DNA of 64,000 nt, from NCBI GenBank assembly GCA_036346255.1, contig CM070629.1:8251001-8315000 (forward strand). Reading direction: 5' to 3'. How positions within the stretch are numbered: the first letter of the stretch is position 1; every line of letters begins with the position of its first letter. The notes under the pieces were generated by a model. That model saw only the letters and a list, made by a program, of their open reading frames with translations. It was not told the DNA's origin and ran no database searches. The stretch comes from Ampelocalamus luodianensis. Its lineage: Eukaryota; Streptophyta; Magnoliopsida; Poales; Poaceae. The position numbers were made by a program, and so were the translations under genes. Below are positions 25,065 through 36,727 of this stretch, one piece after another.

Positions 25065-25965
25065 GAGTTTTTGGCTAATTTGACACTGTTTATGGCTTCA
25101 ATGGCAAATTTGGCCCTCCGCCCCATTAAAATTGCAAAAATAGCATCAAGTCCGTGCCGCATGAGCACAGACATCTCCGCGCGCCACGTGTCCCAAGTCT
25201 GTGCCCCAGGCGCATGGACGAGCTGCAATCGTACCCTAGGCGCACCGAGTCGATGGGCCCACAACTGTACCTCAGGGGCACTGAGTCGATGGGCCCACAA
25301 CCGTACCTCAGGCGCATTGAGTCGATGGGGCCGCAGTTAGTGGGAGAAAGGGAGGAACATAGGAGGGGCAACGGCGGCTCTAGCGTACGACACCAGCGGC
25401 GAGCGAACGGCGGTGCGAGGCAAAATGGAATGGAGGCATCTCAGGGGTCCTCCAGTGGTGGTGGCGTAGTGGAGTGGCACGGTGGCGGCTAGGGGCGAAT
25501 GGGTGCACAGCGGCGGTGGTGGCGTCGTCGGGAATTGATGAGGGGATCGTGCCTGGTGACTCGGGGAGACCGGAGAGGGACAGAGGTGGCTGGAAGACGG
25601 CGCCAACATGGTGGAAGATGGCGGTGGCACTTCACGGCGGCGTAGCGGCCGAATGGAAAGGGGGAAATGTGGAGGACGCACGAGAACACGAGATGAAGTG
25701 CATAACTTGGCTTGGGGCTCACCAGCGAGGGAGATTAGGGGCGGCGCGGGGGCGGGCGAGCGGCGAGTTAGTGTGCTTAGGTCACGGACTCAGGCATGTG
25801 GCGCACGGAAGCTCGTCCGTGGGGCACGGACTCGGGACACATGGCGCATGGAGGAGAAGTCCATGCCCCAGGGCACGGATTTGATGCTATTTTTGCAATT
25901 TTGATGAACTGGAGACCTGATTTGCTATTGAGACCGTAAACATTGTTAAATTAGCAAAAAAACCT
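25065..25965. mobile_element. Non-autonomous MULE-type element, 901 bp
   Basis: A perfect 10-bp duplication ATAATTGATG flanks the element (25055-25064 and 25966-25975). The ends are long inverted repeats: left GAGTTTTTGGCTAATTTGAC against inverted right AGGTTTTTTTGCTAATTTAAC. Similarity continues through AAAATTGCAAAAATAGCATC and CACGTGTCCCAAGTCTGTGC to about 150-170 bp. Long TIRs with a 9-10 bp duplication point to Mutator-like elements. The interior is GC-rich and codes for nothing I recognise; it may hold captured host sequence, which would make it a Pack-MULE. Confidence 0.8.
25231..25335 (+). repeat. 37-bp minisatellite, three copies
   Basis: Three tandem units of the form GTACCTCAGGCGCATTGAGTCGATGGGCCC..., inside the subterminal part of the MULE element. 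The copies differ at a few positions. Confidence 0.75.
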
Positions 25966-26289
25966 ATAATTGATGAGGGGGAGAGAGAGCCCAACTGCCC
26001 TAGGCCTCCCTACTTCACGCGTGGGCACATGGGCCGACTGGATTAGCCCAGCAACTCGCCTCTTCTCCGACACTCCGTCCGGTTTCTTCAGCCTGCTAAC
26101 TACACGGGCCTACATGGCTTAGCGAGACCAGCCAGGAAGAGGCGGCTTTTTAACGGAATTTCTTAAGCCCAGCCCGGCCCATACTGAAGCCTAAATAGAT
26201 AGAACCGAACCCAATGTATATGTACTGTACACACTCCCGCCATGCACGCAGACTAAGAAACACAAAACAAATCTTTTAAAAAAAACACA

Positions 26290-26455
26290 AAATGAGCTTT
26301 TTTTTCGAAGGGGTACAGTTTGTTACTCAGCCTTAACGCTAAGCATCTGAGAGGTCACGGAATCAAAGTCCAAAAAAACCTACGATAATTCCACCTAGCA
26401 GATCGTAGTTAGTGGGACTCAAACTATGCAGGTTGGCGCACACCAAAAAAAAAGT
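26290..26455 (-). mobile_element. SINE-like element
   Basis: Read on the minus strand it starts GGTGTGCGCCAACCTGCATAG (a possible A box), then has AGTTTGAGTCCCAC (close to the RNA polymerase III B box). It ends in an A/T homopolymer run after CCCCTTCG. Length and box order fit a tRNA-derived SINE, but no target duplication was confirmed. Confidence 0.4.
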
Positions 26456-27735
26456 ACCATATTAGTTGTTCTAGTCACCTGTTGGCAATTGAACATATAA
26501 TTTAATAGAGATTGGACCAAATCATGATGGCTAGACGCGGGGCATAATGACTGTGAAACCGACTAGATACTGTGAAACCGAGGGAGTAGGTGGTTATGCC
26601 GATCTAAATCTCTCCAGCTCAAACTTGGAAGTTTGGAGGGCTTTGCCCTGGGACTCAGGTAATCACGCAAGTCTAGTTTGTTCGCTTGCCTATATTGTTG
26701 GAAAGAAAATGCAACAGGGCTCTACCCCACCAGCCGCTCATTCGGTTAATCGGGTGATAGGGAGGGCCGCCCTCCCTCAGCAAATTTCATTCCATCTTGT
26801 TGCTACTTTCATTCCGTCTTGTTGCTACTGATGCCGTGCCGCTTTCGCCTGAATATCTTTAGTTGAGAACATTGTCGTCGAACTTAAAAAAAGCGAGAGA
26901 ACATTGTCCTCGAGCGTTTCAGAATTACAGACCAGAGCTGCTGTACATACATCTTCTTAATACGAAGCTTGTACGACGCGTGAGCTTGACATCATCTGGG
27001 TCATCTGATCCCACGAAGCAGACGTAGTCCGTGTCAGGTTTGTCGAGGCTGGCGACGCACGCGAGTTTGTTTCGTCGTAAGAGCATCATCGTTGCTACTT
27101 CTATCGTGCGTGAAGCAATTTCCATTACAGAATCATGTCGGCTGTAAGTGTAACGTGATGCAACGCGCGCAGTTGCTTCAGCACGAGGCAAGTCCCCGGC
27201 TTTGTGTCGTCACTGGACACAACAGCTACAACCAAATCTCACCACCAACGGCCTCTGGCGATTTTTTTTTTTTCTAAAAAAATGTTGTTCTATCTTCGCC
27301 ACCAGTCAAAACAAAATTGGCCATCATCCTCACAATTACATAATGATTCAGAGTAGCATCACATTTGCCTGCACAAAGTTTGATCTTGCAGTACATATTT
27401 CTTGCACATGTAACAGTGATGACAAAGAGAATGGGGTACACACTGCATTCTCAAAGCACGCTCCATGAAATGGAAATAGTCCCTCGGCGGAGAATTACAT
27501 CCAAGATATCATCAACTGTGACAATACTGAATAGATGGAAGCGCAAGAAAATTTTAATTATCATACAACTTATACAATCTAATGTCGATGTTTTTATACT
27601 GGTCTACATTTAGGCAACACAGAGGATACAGCATCATGTACAGATACATCAAAGGCCTTTTTTTTTGGAAAGGAGACCAGGGGATTCGGGATATAACCTC
27701 TATTTTCTTTTCTTCTTCTTCTGAACTTATTATTG
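26456..27735. other. Intergenic, including probable CIGR1 3'UTR
   Basis: No protein domain recognised. The last few hundred bases before 27736 are AT-rich and probably contain the 3'UTR of the minus-strand GRAS gene. Confidence 0.5.
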
Positions 27736-29449
27736 TCAGTGCCAAGCAGAAGCAGATATCAACTTCCTCTTCTTCCAGCCGAGAAGCATCGCGTCATCCT
27801 TCTCCTCCAAGGTGTAATTGTCGGAGTAGCACGCGAGGAGCTTCTTTATCACCGAGTTCACGTACGAACTCAATGGGTAAGGCTTGAAGCCAGCCATGGT
27901 CAGCCTCGATTTCCACTTGCCAAGGAGCTCGTGCCTCTCCACCCTTTCCTTTCCCTCGCAGGCGATGATGTTCACAATGTCCTTGGCGAGGCAGTGCTGC
28001 TCCACGCTTATCCTCTCTTTGCTGTCTCGTGGCAGGTTGGCGTCGATCGACTCAAACATGGCAGAGTAGTAGTCCATGGTTTCAACAAACCTCATCAAGA
28101 AGGGTGTAGTGTTGGTGTGCGACTCCTGCTCCACCAACGTAGTCACCTTCGGGGACAGCCCCTTCACCATCCGGAGCAACCCGTCCCGTGGGTTGTTGAC
28201 GTCCACGCTCTCATCTGGGGTGTGGTGTAGCTGGAGGGTGAAGTTGACAGCAAGTGCTTCACCTGGTCTAATCTCGAGCATTTCTTTTGTGACTTCAGTA
28301 GCATAGACAGGTAGAGGGGTGAACTCCAGAGGTATATTGAATTCGTCAGACATGCTTTTCAGCATCTTCCCTACTATTTCCAAACCTTCACCCCGGGCAT
28401 ACTCTGACACTGGGTCATCTATTCCAGTGATCCGCACATGTGGTGCCCCCAGGCCTTGCAGCTAGCGCTTGTATCAGTGTGATCCATTGAGTCCCTTGAG
28501 CAATCTGAAAATCAATTATGTGGATCTTGTCCTCACTCCCCAATGCCTCTGCAATTGCACCGTTAGCAGCCATATAGCCAAACTTGAAGTAAGGACAGAT
28601 ATTGTACAAAATTTTCATGTAGGACAGAAGCTCCTTGCTCTCCGGCTCACGGCACTTCAGAGAACGGTAGATGTTTGTACCCGAGTTTCCATGTCTAGCA
28701 ACCAAACCCTCAAGTAGGTAAGCACCTAGACGCTGGATTGGCTCCCCGTTAATTGAAACAACTCCACAAGCATCCTGAACAAGCTTAAGGAACTCATCTG
28801 TCCTGTCCTCACTTAATGCCTCAGCACACTTGGTTAACAGCTGCTTCACAATGAACTGTGGATCCTCCCTTAATTCCCTCTGTCGTTTCTCTGGACGAAA
28901 TTCATAGCTTGCTGTGGGGTATCCACCAGTAGCAAATTGTTGCCGAACAACTCCAGGCGACGGTTGTCGCGACTCATGACTCCATGTCCTCGACCGCTGC
29001 CTCATGAGCTGAGTAGGCTTTGTTTCCTCAAACTCATGCTTGGTGCTAGTTGTTGCATCATCAGTATCAGGTGCCATCAGAACAGTCTCAATCTCCCGTA
29101 AAGTGTGTTGCATATTATGTCTTGATGTTGCATACAATGGATCAGGTCCCACTTGAATGTTCTCCCGGAGAAGGATACCTGCCTGTCTGTATGAGCTGTC
29201 TGCTTCCAGCGGGGAGATTGGTAGGGCTGAAATGGTTTCTGTAGAGCTCTGGTTGTCTGGAGTGTTGCTAAGAGCAGACAAATTGTCACACTCAAGTTGG
29301 GAAGAAAGAGGGGTGTATGGGGAGTTGCTGAACTCAAACTTCAGTGGACTGGCTGGCCAGGGAGAGTTTGCTAAGTTGTTCTCTGTAGGAATTTCGTAGA
29401 CAACGTTAGCACCGGTCAATCTGTACTTAAATAACTGGTGCAAATCCAT
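27736..29449 (-). CDS. CIGR1: CIGR1-like GRAS transcription regulator (PAT1 group), frameshifted
   Basis: Intronless coding region. The ATG at 29449 opens MDLHQLFKYRLTGANVVYEI, which I recognise as the start of rice chitin-inducible gibberellin-responsive protein 1. The first frame runs to 28415 (344 codons): a Ser/Pro-rich N-terminal part, LHRI from about residue 195 (KQLLTKCAEAL), and the VHIID-type core IHIIDFQIAQGTQW near 307-320. The frame then changes at the run of five G (28446-28450, minus-strand reading), and the remaining GRAS domain continues in another frame to the stop at 27736. That part includes RITGIDDPVSEYARG, LHRII, the PFYRE region (TLVEQESHTNTTPF) and SAW, ending in SAWH. 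A gap of two bases (or one extra) accounts for the change; with two more bases the length would be 571 residues, the rice length as I recall it. As written, the protein lacks LHRII, PFYRE and SAW. Either a sequence error or a null allele. Confidence 0.88.
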
Positions 29450-29465
29450 AATAAATGAACGGGGA

Positions 29466-29477
29466 TTAGTTGTTCAT
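29466..29477 (-). promoter_or_regulatory. Minimal upstream ORF (M-N-N-stop) in CIGR1 leader
   Basis: Just after the 3' splice site of the leader intron the transcript reads GTC ATG AAC AAC TAA, ending 16 nt before the main ATG. Its presence is seen; an effect on translation is inferred. Confidence 0.5.
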
Positions 29478-29480
29478 GAC

Positions 29481-31925
29481 CTGTAGATAGCAAAAGAAAG
29501 GAAACTATAAACCAATTATAACATGGAAGGTGACAGAACAAACAAGCCGAAGTGAACATTTTGCTTTATCAGTGTGACTTCAAGCATACAAATCAGAGAG
29601 AGAACGAGAAAGCACAGGCAGTGGAGAACAAACATTGCAAAACAAGTAGTGTGGCTTAAAAAACATATAAATGCAACTTTAGATCCCAAGAACTCCCATA
29701 CTGGACAAATTCAAGAAACATGTAGCACATGTGCTTTCAACTTAACAAAGAAGAAGGAATATTAATTTGCAAGTCTGCCAAAAGCTGAAAGGTTTTAGCT
29801 AGCTGGTTGTATTGTACAAAAATTAAGCTAGGGTCACTTAACACCAGGATAAAATTCTTGTGAGAATGTAAAACGAATTCTCCACATTACACATACAAGA
29901 GCAACTAAACGAAGTTGTTTTTTCAAAACTAATTTAAATGATCTACTGATTCTCTGGATGCCATTCCTCTATGCGTATAGTACAATTTGACAAGTAGCTC
30001 TCTAGAATTCTGCATAAACCAAACTCATTCTCTGTCAAAACGTCCCCATCATCTCCCTACAAATTTTAATGGCTCTATCCTTCTCAAATTTAAAGGACAA
30101 CCACAGAATTCAAATTCGAGCAAGTCAAACAAAGGAAAGGATCATCAATCATTAGTCAGTCAACTAATAAGATCCATCATCCACAATGAGAAAGCTTGCA
30201 GTGCAAACAATGGGACAAGAGTGCCCCTTCCAGGCAGCACGTCAATTGACCATCATCCCATCCCATTACGATCTTAGGCCTTCCCATGTTATCCAGAGAG
30301 CCAACTTATTCCATTAGAGCATAGATCGTCCTTCAAATCTTATCATAGAAGTAAATTAATTAGCAATCCTTCTTGCCTTTACTCCATCTTAGGATCATGT
30401 GCCATGTGACTCCAACTCCAAGAGCCAGCACACCATTTATGAAATATACCCCAAACATTTCCCAATGGTTCCCATACGTCCATTTTTATTCCCTCAAATG
30501 CGTTGCATAAATTCAGTTCATGTAGTCTGAATGTCAAACTCAAGCAACAAAACATGAAGCTAGAGGAAGACAAGCAACGAAGAAAGGAAGGTGTTCAAGT
30601 ATCAACCAACCGAGAAGATCCAACCTAACAAGGGAGGTTTGGCGAACAAATAACAGGACAGAATCACATAACTTACACCTCCCTTCAACACGTCCATTGA
30701 CCGCCCTCACAATTAAAGATAAGCAGCCTCGAAAATTCTCTAGTTGGTTGAAGAGAATAGGCCCACACTATTTGATTACTGGTCCTTCTCTAGGCACACA
30801 ATTAAGACCAAGCTTAAGCAGCCTCTAAGATTCTCTAGTTGGTTGAAGATGATTGACCACTTTTTTGTTTGACTAATGGTCTATCGCTCCTCCTTAATTC
30901 CGAAGAAGCACCCCCAACAAGAAGTTTGACCAATCAACCGTGTGGAATCAACATCACCTTCATCACTCAAACAAGAAGCCAATTTGTATAGTTTTATGCA
31001 GTACGGAAAGGTTTGAAACATCTGAGTCCTGGACGCTGGTTGACCATGTAACAGATTATATAAAATTAGGTCCCCCCCCCCCCTCTCACACGCAGAACAA
31101 CCTCGATTTGTTCTTCTCCTGGGGCACTTTACCTAGCAAGAAAATTTTCTCACGGATTGTCGTCAGGAAAGCCTGAAAGGTAAGTCAATTGACTAATCAG
31201 GTGAAACGTAGGATGATTTTCTAAGCTATGTCCGCATGAATCAAACAAACGGATACTATGGTTCTTGGTGGTACTGCATGAATCTACCGTATGCTTCCAT
31301 CTTTCCACAAACTAGAGGCTAGAGGCAAGGATGGTTCCATTTCTAACAAAATAATCACTAACTTGGGGGTAAAATTAGCTCAACCTGATCAACCTGACAG
31401 GCTTGAGTCGCATATCTAGCTAAATACTAGAAAATTGCATCTCGCAGAGTTAAGTGCCAACAAAACGGACCATGAATTAGTCATGATCCACCTACGAAGC
31501 ATTACAAAATTAAGCAGCAAAATGAAACAGTAGCCTCCACTACGGCATACCAAAAGCACAAGATCAACTCGTTAATCCGAAAATGGAGGTGCTCTCTCGA
31601 AGCCAGCAGCAAAATGCTCTCATCTGCGACCCTAAACAGATCGAATCGGCTCGAACCAGCACAAATCCCCCAACTAATTCGTCCACTAGAACTCACTCAC
31701 CGAAGTGAACCCAAAGAACTCATCTCCTCGTCGACCGACCACCAAACTCCCAGCGGGAGACCGCACAGAGATCCCACCTTAACCCTCCCGAACCGATCGA
31801 ATCACCCCCAAAGTTAGCCAAACAAAAAACACCCAAAAAAAAGCACAAAAAAACAACAGCTCCGAGCGAAATCAGCAGCACGGCAGGCACGGAATCCGAC
31901 GAGGTACAAGGACGAGAGCGCTCAC
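29481..31925 (-). other. CIGR1 5'UTR intron, about 2.4 kb
   Basis: Donor GAG|GTGAGC at 31925 and acceptor CTATCTACAG at 29481 bracket the intron. It lies between a 5'UTR exon and the coding exon, a layout common in PAT1-group GRAS genes. Inside, a ~30-bp segment (TTCTCTAGTTGGTTGAAGA) is directly repeated at about 30737 and 30832. There is also a run of about eleven C at 31072. No protein-coding exon is visible. Confidence 0.65.
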
Positions 31926-32070
31926 CTCCGATCTGCGCAGCCCGATGCCCCCCATCCAAACTCCACCTCTCGAGCTTTTCTTCACTCTCTCTCCTGGTTC
32001 CCGTGTCCTAATCCTCTCTCTCTCTCTCTCTTGTGTGCGCGATAATTATATCTCAGACTGGCAGAGAAGG
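31926..32070 (-). other. CIGR1 noncoding first exon
   Basis: Upstream of the donor, the minus strand shows a GA-dinucleotide run (about 32012-32030) typical of plant leaders. The 5' limit is inferred from the TATA box position. Confidence 0.5.
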
Positions 32071-32097
32071 AAATAAAAAACCCAAAGGTGCCACGCC

Positions 32098-32104
32098 TTA
32101 TATA
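32098..32104 (-). promoter_or_regulatory. CIGR1 TATA box
   Basis: GGGTATATAAGG on the minus strand, about 30 bp upstream of the inferred transcription start. The surrounding 32100-32500 is strongly GC-rich. Confidence 0.65.
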
Positions 32105-32650
32105 CCCCCTCCCGAGCCGACGGCGACCGTACCGCCCCGCCTGACGCCGTCACGGCCACGCCCCCCGCGGTCAGCGCTCCCGCGTCGTGGCGCCGTGGGG
32201 CCCGCACCCCTGACGTCGTTAGGGACGGGACGGAGATCTCCCCGCCGTCGGATCGGGATCCGACGCTCTCGCGTCTCGACGCGGGGTCACGTGCCGCGCG
32301 CGCCGAGGGGGCCACGACACGCCTGACGCGGGGGGGCGCGGGGCGCGTTTGACCTGACGTGGATGGGGTTTGAACGGCTGCCGGCCGTCGGATCGGGATC
32401 GGAGGGAGGGCTCATGTGGGGCCTAGCGGCTTCGGCGGTTGGGCCTGCGTGGGCCGTCCGATCAGGGGCGGGGGATAAGATGGTGACGTGGGGGCCACGC
32501 GAGGAAGCCGACAAAAGGATGGTGAGGTGATTGGTAGGCTGCTAGCTTTGCCTGGGTGTTTTCCATTTCGATGAGGCAAGAGAATGTGATGCCTCCTTAA
32601 CCTTTTCTTTCATTTAGAAATGCGATCGGCCTACTTTTCTATTCTGAGCA
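32105..32650 (-). promoter_or_regulatory. CIGR1 upstream GC-rich region
   Basis: GC-rich, with two copies of CCGTCGGATCGGGATC (about 32244 and 32385) and several CACGTG/TGACGT-like motifs (for example GTCACGTGCC near 32286) of the kind bound by bZIP and bHLH factors. Promoter role by position. Confidence 0.4.
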
Positions 32651-32655
32651 CTGCT

Positions 32656-32865
32656 TTCTCCGGTTCTAAAAAAACAAATCGTCGAGGATATTGAAATTGT
32701 TTATTAATTACTATTATAATATATTTATAAAATCTAATAAAATTATAAAATTAATTTTTAAGACGAATCTACACATATTGTTTTCATATATTTGTCTTAA
32801 ATATTTAAAAATGTATCGATGATGTATGTATTCCAAAAACTACTTGTTTTGTGAATCGGACGGAG
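32656..32865. mobile_element. Stowaway-like MITE
   Basis: The right end, inverted, reads CTCCGTCCGATTCACAAAACAAG; the left end has CTCCGGTTCTAAAAAAACAAAT. The Stowaway/Mariner CTCCGTC-type terminus is clear on the right and decayed on the left, so the left edge is approximate. Confidence 0.6.
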
Positions 32866-33497
32866 TAGTAATTCCCAGCTTTTAAAGTATCTCAGTCTCA
32901 GCTCGGATTGGAATATGACTTAAAAAGAGTATATCTTTAAAACAACTCCGTAAGTGCGTTTTAAAAGACATTGCGGCTCCATTCGTAAAGCAGAAATATA
33001 ACTTTTTCAAGGTTTACAGCAATTTATCAACCCTAAAACACGAAGTCTAAAATGATTAAATGAGTGATTAGTTAGATGCATGCAACCAAACTATGACCAC
33101 GTCTGGCCTAGGACCAGTACGACTACATCTGTGAGAAAGAAAAGGGAAAATTGGAGAAGTGAGCCTCAGGTCTGAACGGAGCAAGAACTCAGGCTTCTAG
33201 AAGAACACGAGAGCAAATTGCTGCCAGCCTGCCACGTAGCCGCGTTTAAGGAACAACTGGGAACGGATGGATGTGCCGCGCGCACTCTCACCTGGGGCCC
33301 ACCATCCACTTGGAGCGTTGCTAGTGGGCTCACCGGATGAGGTGAGGGGCCGCATGTCGTGTCGTTTCGTCAAACTTTTTAAAAACTTTTTCTATCGATA
33401 TCTTTTTAGATATTTAGATGGTTTAGTAAATCATGTGAAAATATTTGTCTCAAAAATTATTTTCATAATATTATAATTTTATTGGGTGTTATAACTA

Positions 33498-33749
33498 CTC
33501 CCTCTAGTTTGGGAAAAAACAAGTCATTTTGGAATACGTGCAATCAAACTTTGGCTATTGATATCTTTTAAAATATTTTGATTAGATACGTGAAAATCAT
33601 ATGTGTAGATTTGTTTCGAAAAGCACTTTGATAATATTGTAGTTTTATTGGGCTTTACTGATATATTACAATAATAATTAGTACTCAAAGTTGTATTTTG
33701 GGGATTGTATCGATGTCTAAAATGATTTGTTTTTCGTGAACTCGGAGAG
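33498..33749. mobile_element. Stowaway-like MITE, 252 bp
   Basis: Left end CTCCCTCTAGTTTGGGAAAA and inverted right end CTCTCCGAGTTCACGAAAAA, followed on both sides by matching CAAGTCATTTT/CAAATCATTTT. Flanked by TA dinucleotides. A degenerate second right end (ACTGGAGCAGTA) follows at about 33825-33838. Confidence 0.75.
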
Positions 33750-33839
33750 TATATTACAATAGAAATTAGTAGTTAAAAGTATGTTTTAAGGATCATATCA
33801 AATGTTTAAAACGATGTGTATTTGTAACTGGAGCAGTAA

Positions 33840-34734
33840 TAATCTTTTTTGCATCGCATAACTAGCCTGTAGCACAATACCTTTTCTTCATGATATATAT
33901 GTGGCACGTACAAAGAACTCGAATCATTTGTGCAAAACTCTTTATATAAAGTGCTGCTCTACTCTTTTATGGCTTTTTAAAGTGCTGTCACATCAAATGC
34001 TATTATTTGTGTGCACTGAGCTCATGTCTTGTCGCTGGTGGATGCATGGTCCATCATAATCATAGAAGAAGCAAGTAGGTTATGATCAGAAATCAGACTG
34101 CGTGTCCTTGCATTCAGAAGAGCAGAGGATCAATTTTAGCGGACGCACGCTCTTAACAAAAAGTACAATCGGTGAGCCCCGATTTGGTCATGCGATGTCG
34201 ACTCTCTTTTTCATTTAGTCTCTTTTTTTTTTACAAAATAGCAATAGCTTTCTTAAAAACTAATCGGTAAAAATGGCATCCTGTGCATGAAAACGCCACG
34301 GCAGCCGGCTTGCTGTGCACCTAGACTACCACTAATCCAGTCCGTGATAGGTGTGATATACTGCGGACTGAGTTAGCAGTAAGTGGTCTGCTACGGTCTA
34401 AGAGCGATAGGCCACCTGTCAATGGCTGAGAGGTCGGTATATGCTATGTCACGTTCTGAGTGTGCGGCAGACTTCTTGTCACGGTGTTTCCGCACAATAA
34501 GGATGTCATTTCATTCGTGAGGGTTGTTTTTACCATTAAAACGTGCTAAATGAGTAGTAAATCTCTCCGATGTCCAACCTAACTTCGGTTTATGAGCCGG
34601 TCGGTCGAGCTTGCAACTTAAGCAGTATCACCAATCTGTACCATCCAAGAAGCATCCAACGCCCATGATTGAGTGCCATGTCTCTCCTGACTTCATCTAT
34701 TCGTTTCTTGTTCTTGTCTATGGCAATGTGACGA
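33840..34734. other. Intergenic, nothing recognised
   Basis: AT-rich with homopolymer runs; no domain or bounded repeat identified. Confidence 0.5.
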
Positions 34735-34960
34735 GAGGAGATGAAGCGAGAGATGAAGACGAGAAGAGGAAGGTGGTTGCGGAGCATCGAGCACACGCGG
34801 AAGAAGAGGCGCTTATAGCGGAGGTGCTCGACGCGGTCTCCGGCATGCGCCGCGCGTACTGCCCCTAACCCCCGACAAGATGCACGCCGCCGTCATCGCC
34901 AAGCTCCGCCACGTCGCGCGCCTCAACGACAACGAAAAGAAGTCACCATCGCCAGCAACC
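34735..34960 (+). pseudogene. Decayed DUF641/GIL1-like fragment
   Basis: Translation gives EEEALIAEVLDAVSGMRRAYC (34798-34860), then, after a frame change and a stop, TPDKMHAAVIAKLRHVARLND (about 34868-34930). Together these resemble the start of the DUF641 domain of GIL1-like plant proteins, which has the pattern EALVAKLFASV...AY and PDKMHAAD..VVAELR. The reading frame is interrupted, no further DUF641 sequence follows in frame, and no intact copy is near. The domain match is from memory and moderate. Confidence 0.45.
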
Positions 34961-36485
34961 GTCGCAAAGCCCGCCTCCACCGCTAAAAGCAGAACGCCCT
35001 CCTCAGCGCCTTCGAGCATGAATCGCTCACTTGTTCTACCTGGATGTCTTCCTTTCCTCGCTCCTCATCCCCTCCCCGTTCTGTTGGGAGGTGAACCACG
35101 CAGTTCCGGGAAATGCGAAGGATATTGCCTGCAAATTAAGTTCCTTGGCGTGCTCTTACCTGTGCATTCGGCCACCGGAGAGTTCACGCATCTTCTGTTC
35201 TTCATTGTACAAGCTCAATAATGAAGGCTTGTAGCATTGTACGAGTTCGCTGTTGCATCTTAGAGGTTGAAGGAGCCATGGCCAAGAGGAAGAAGCTGAT
35301 GGGGAAGAAGACTTGGACGAGAAGAGCATAAGAATGTGAGTTTTTTATTCCTGGCCGTTAGATGCTTCTTGGATGGAAAATCAGGTGTTACTGCTTGTTG
35401 CAGTCATAGTGACAACTAACAACAGCACCTGATCCGAGTCCCATACTGCATACATACATATGTTTGCATCATGGGATGGCACTCGTGCGGCCCAGGAAAA
35501 TGAGATCGACGGGCGCGTGATGGGAGGCTCGCTTTATATTAGTGTACACCACACTAAGTAGTAAGGACATCTACACTGTTGGTGGCATGCACGGACGTTA
35601 AGAAATGATGCGTCACACAAGCGCTACTTGGCATTTTCTCTTCCAATATTTAGTATCTTCCTAGGTCCCACCACATATAAAATTGAAAGATGTGAGTTCT
35701 CTGAATACACCCTTTTTTCTCCTTTCCATCGATGAAGATCCAATGCGATATCACCCCACTTCTATATCCCTAATCTAATCTCACTTCTCATCCTCTCTCC
35801 CTCTCTCTCACCAATCACATATCACTAAAATTGAAAGATGTATAGCAGTTCTCATAAAAGAATTGAAACACCCTTCTCCTGTCTCCCCACGGTTCCTCAC
35901 CTCTGCACACTTTCCTCGCCAACGCAGACGCCGACGCCATACGCACTCGCTGCCCCCGCCTCCTCCCCTGCCTCCCTCTCCGCGTCGGCCACCTTCTACT
36001 CCACACGCCGGCCTCTCCTGCCTCCACGTGTCAGCCTCCCCTGCCTCCCTCCGCGTCGTCCTCCCCCCTCAATATCTGGAGGCGACAACATTGGATCTGA
36101 AGGCAGTGGCCACACGGCTTCATCCCCCTCTTGGATCCGGCAGTGGCGGCATGATCTCAACCCAACGGCGGTGTGGCTACCTCGATACATCGACGGTGGT
36201 GTACAGTTCTTGTCGACAACGACGGCTTCAAGCACCAGCCAAGGTGAAGCCGGGCTCCTCTTCACGGCAGCGGCGGGCATGACTTCCTCAAGCTCGACCA
36301 GCGGATTCCATGAGCTTGATCTGGCAGCGGCGGTGGCGCTCACGGCTTCTTCAAGCTCGATCTAAAGGTGGTGCCAACCAGACCAACGGTGCGGGCGACG
36401 ATCAAGTAGGCCCTTCCTCCCATGCGGCGATGCTTGGGTCTGTTTGAATACTCTTTTCCTTAGCGTCGGTATCAGCCATAGTACC
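34961..36485. other. Intergenic, low-complexity open frames only
   Basis: Two overlapping plus-strand frames at 35838-36365 are rich in Ser/Pro/Ala with no domain. I see no supported gene. Confidence 0.45.
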
Positions 36486-36489
36486 TAGT

Positions 36490-36727
36490 CCTGGAAGTTG
36501 GGCCACATTTTTTCGGGCCGGTCCGAGGCTCGGCCGGTGCGACACAATCCAAGCACGACATGACACGTGGCAGGCTGGGCCGACATGGCACAAACGATAG
36601 GGTCATACTAGACCTAAGAGGCATGTCGGTCGGTACGACACAAACCACTCCAATGGGCCACCGATGCAACCTATGGCACGCGGTAGGTGGCAATGCGACA
36701 GTGAGACACAACGGTAGTTAGCACATC
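36490..36727. repeat. GGGCC/GTCG-rich hAT-like repeat fragment
   Basis: Sequence such as GGGCCGGTCCGAGGC and GACATGACACGTGGCAGGCTGGGC has the same style as the interiors of the hAT elements at 13464 and 24128. Termini were not found. Confidence 0.35.

Noticed and set aside
26925..27191. 88-codon minus-strand frame downstream of CIGR1
   Set aside because: No domain, no splice partners, no codon pattern beyond chance.
27733..28230. Plus-strand frames opposite CIGR1
   Set aside because: Antisense shadows of the conserved GRAS coding region.
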